From the NCBI GenBank assembly GCA_903892365.1, contig CAITIF010000816.1, positions 1-5,970 on the forward strand: 5,970 nt of DNA, given 5' to 3'. The position numbers and the translations under genes were made by a program. The notes under the pieces were generated by a model that did no database searches, was not told the origin of the DNA, and saw nothing but the letters and a program-made list of their open reading frames with translations. The number at the start of each line of letters is the position of its first letter. Position 1 is the stretch's first letter. The DNA is from an uncultured Pirellula sp. (lineage in GTDB: Bacteria; Planctomycetota; Planctomycetia; Pirellulales; Pirellulaceae). This document shows, piece after piece, positions 5,541 to 5,970 of the stretch.

Positions 5541-5970
5541 CTATTCCGGAAGGGGTTTGTCTTTCGTTTCGGGAAGGAAAAAAACCACAATCAAACCCAT
5601 GACAAACACGACGCTCATGTAACTGCAGGCGTCACGAAACGCATCGATCTTTTGCTCCGGCATATCCTTGAATTTGGTCGCCATTTGAAGCTGCAACAAC
5701 CCCAAGGTGATCGGACCAGCAGCCGCAAAGTAGCGGCCAACGTTGTAACAAAAGCTTGTACCGGTGCTTCGCAAACGTAGCGGAAACAATTCAGGTAAAT
5801 AGATCGCGAAGCCTGCGAATAATGCCATCTGAAAACAACCCATCAGTCCGCTTAGCCAAAGATGTCGGACACCGTTGAAAATCTGGAAATAGGCGTTGGT
5901 TGCCACCAGAGCCGCAACGAACGCAATCATGAATGCTTTCTTCCGACCGATGGATTGCGTTAGAGCTGTA
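5541..5970 (-). CDS. MFS transporter, C-terminal part (5' end outside window)
   Basis: The last 142 codons are visible, in frame from the right edge to TAG at 5541-5543; the start lies beyond 5970. The segment begins with the cytoplasmic loop TQSIGRKKAF, matching the 'GRR/GRK' loop after transmembrane helix 8 of MFS proteins. Four hydrophobic helices follow, consistent with TM9-12: AFMIAFVAALVATNAYF, LSGLMGCFQMALFAGFAIYL, TSFCYNVGRYFAAAGPITLG and SYMSVVFVMGLIVVFFLPE. The motif YLPELFPLRLRSTGTSFCYNVGR between TM10 and TM11 is typical of the sugar/organic-acid porter-like branch, and the tail LPETKDKPLPE matches the 'PETKG' ending. It is an inner-membrane secondary transporter. The substrate cannot be read from this part, and the pairing with a gamma-carbonic anhydrase-like gene does not settle it. 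Confidence 0.9.
   Translation of the reverse strand, partial: TALTQSIGRKKAFMIAFVAALVATNAYFQIFNGVRHLWLSGLMGCFQMALFAGFAIYLPELFPLRLRSTGTSFCYNVGRYFAAAGPITLGLLQLQMATKFKDMPEQKIDAFRDACSYMSVVFVMGLIVVFFLPETKDKPLPE

Overview
The window reads as a chromosomal piece of a planctomycete, most likely from the Pirellulales (Rhodopirellula/Blastopirellula-like). This is inferred from gene content, not from a marker gene. The content includes a DUF1080 secreted protein, a NagB protein carrying the linker of the NagB-LmbE fusion family, a lipoprotein-type diheme cytochrome c, a hemerythrin-like protein of a type I associate with planctomycetes, few Shine-Dalgarno sites, and moderate GC. No RNA genes, CRISPR arrays, insertion sequences or phage genes are visible. 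Coding density is high, with no gene-free stretch over about 110 bases.

Left part (1-3219, minus strand). Three genes run right to left. First is a secreted DUF1080 / 3-keto-disaccharide hydrolase-like protein (2500-3219). Next is a diheme cytochrome c with a lipoprotein-like signal (1064-2425). Last is a glucosamine-6-phosphate deaminase-like protein (1-972) that runs off the left edge, probably into a PIG-L/LmbE deacetylase domain. The gaps of 74 and 91 bases allow co-transcription but do not prove it. Sugar metabolism links the first and third genes; the cytochrome's link to them is not evident.

Middle (3220-4960, plus strand). A 91-base divergent intergenic region separates the left group from hemB (3311-4339), a porphobilinogen synthase of the metal-site type lacking the zinc cysteines. 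After hemB comes a small hemerythrin-like helical protein (4451-4960). The most notable signal lies at the 3' end of hemB. A 25-base near-perfect tandem duplication shifts the frame, so the inferred ancestral ending ...AAEYLKK-stop becomes ...AAEYLCPSSGRVS-stop. The enzyme core is intact.

Right part (4988-5970, minus strand). The C-terminal part of an MFS transporter runs in from the right edge. A gamma-class carbonic anhydrase-like hexapeptide-repeat protein follows 22 bases downstream, probably in one transcription unit. It converges on the hemerythrin-like gene with only 27 bases between the stop codons and no visible hairpin terminator.

I do not see a clear new multi-gene system here. 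The points that merit follow-up are the hemB 3' duplication/frameshift, the truncated NagB fusion, and the hemerythrin-like protein with apparently missing iron ligands.
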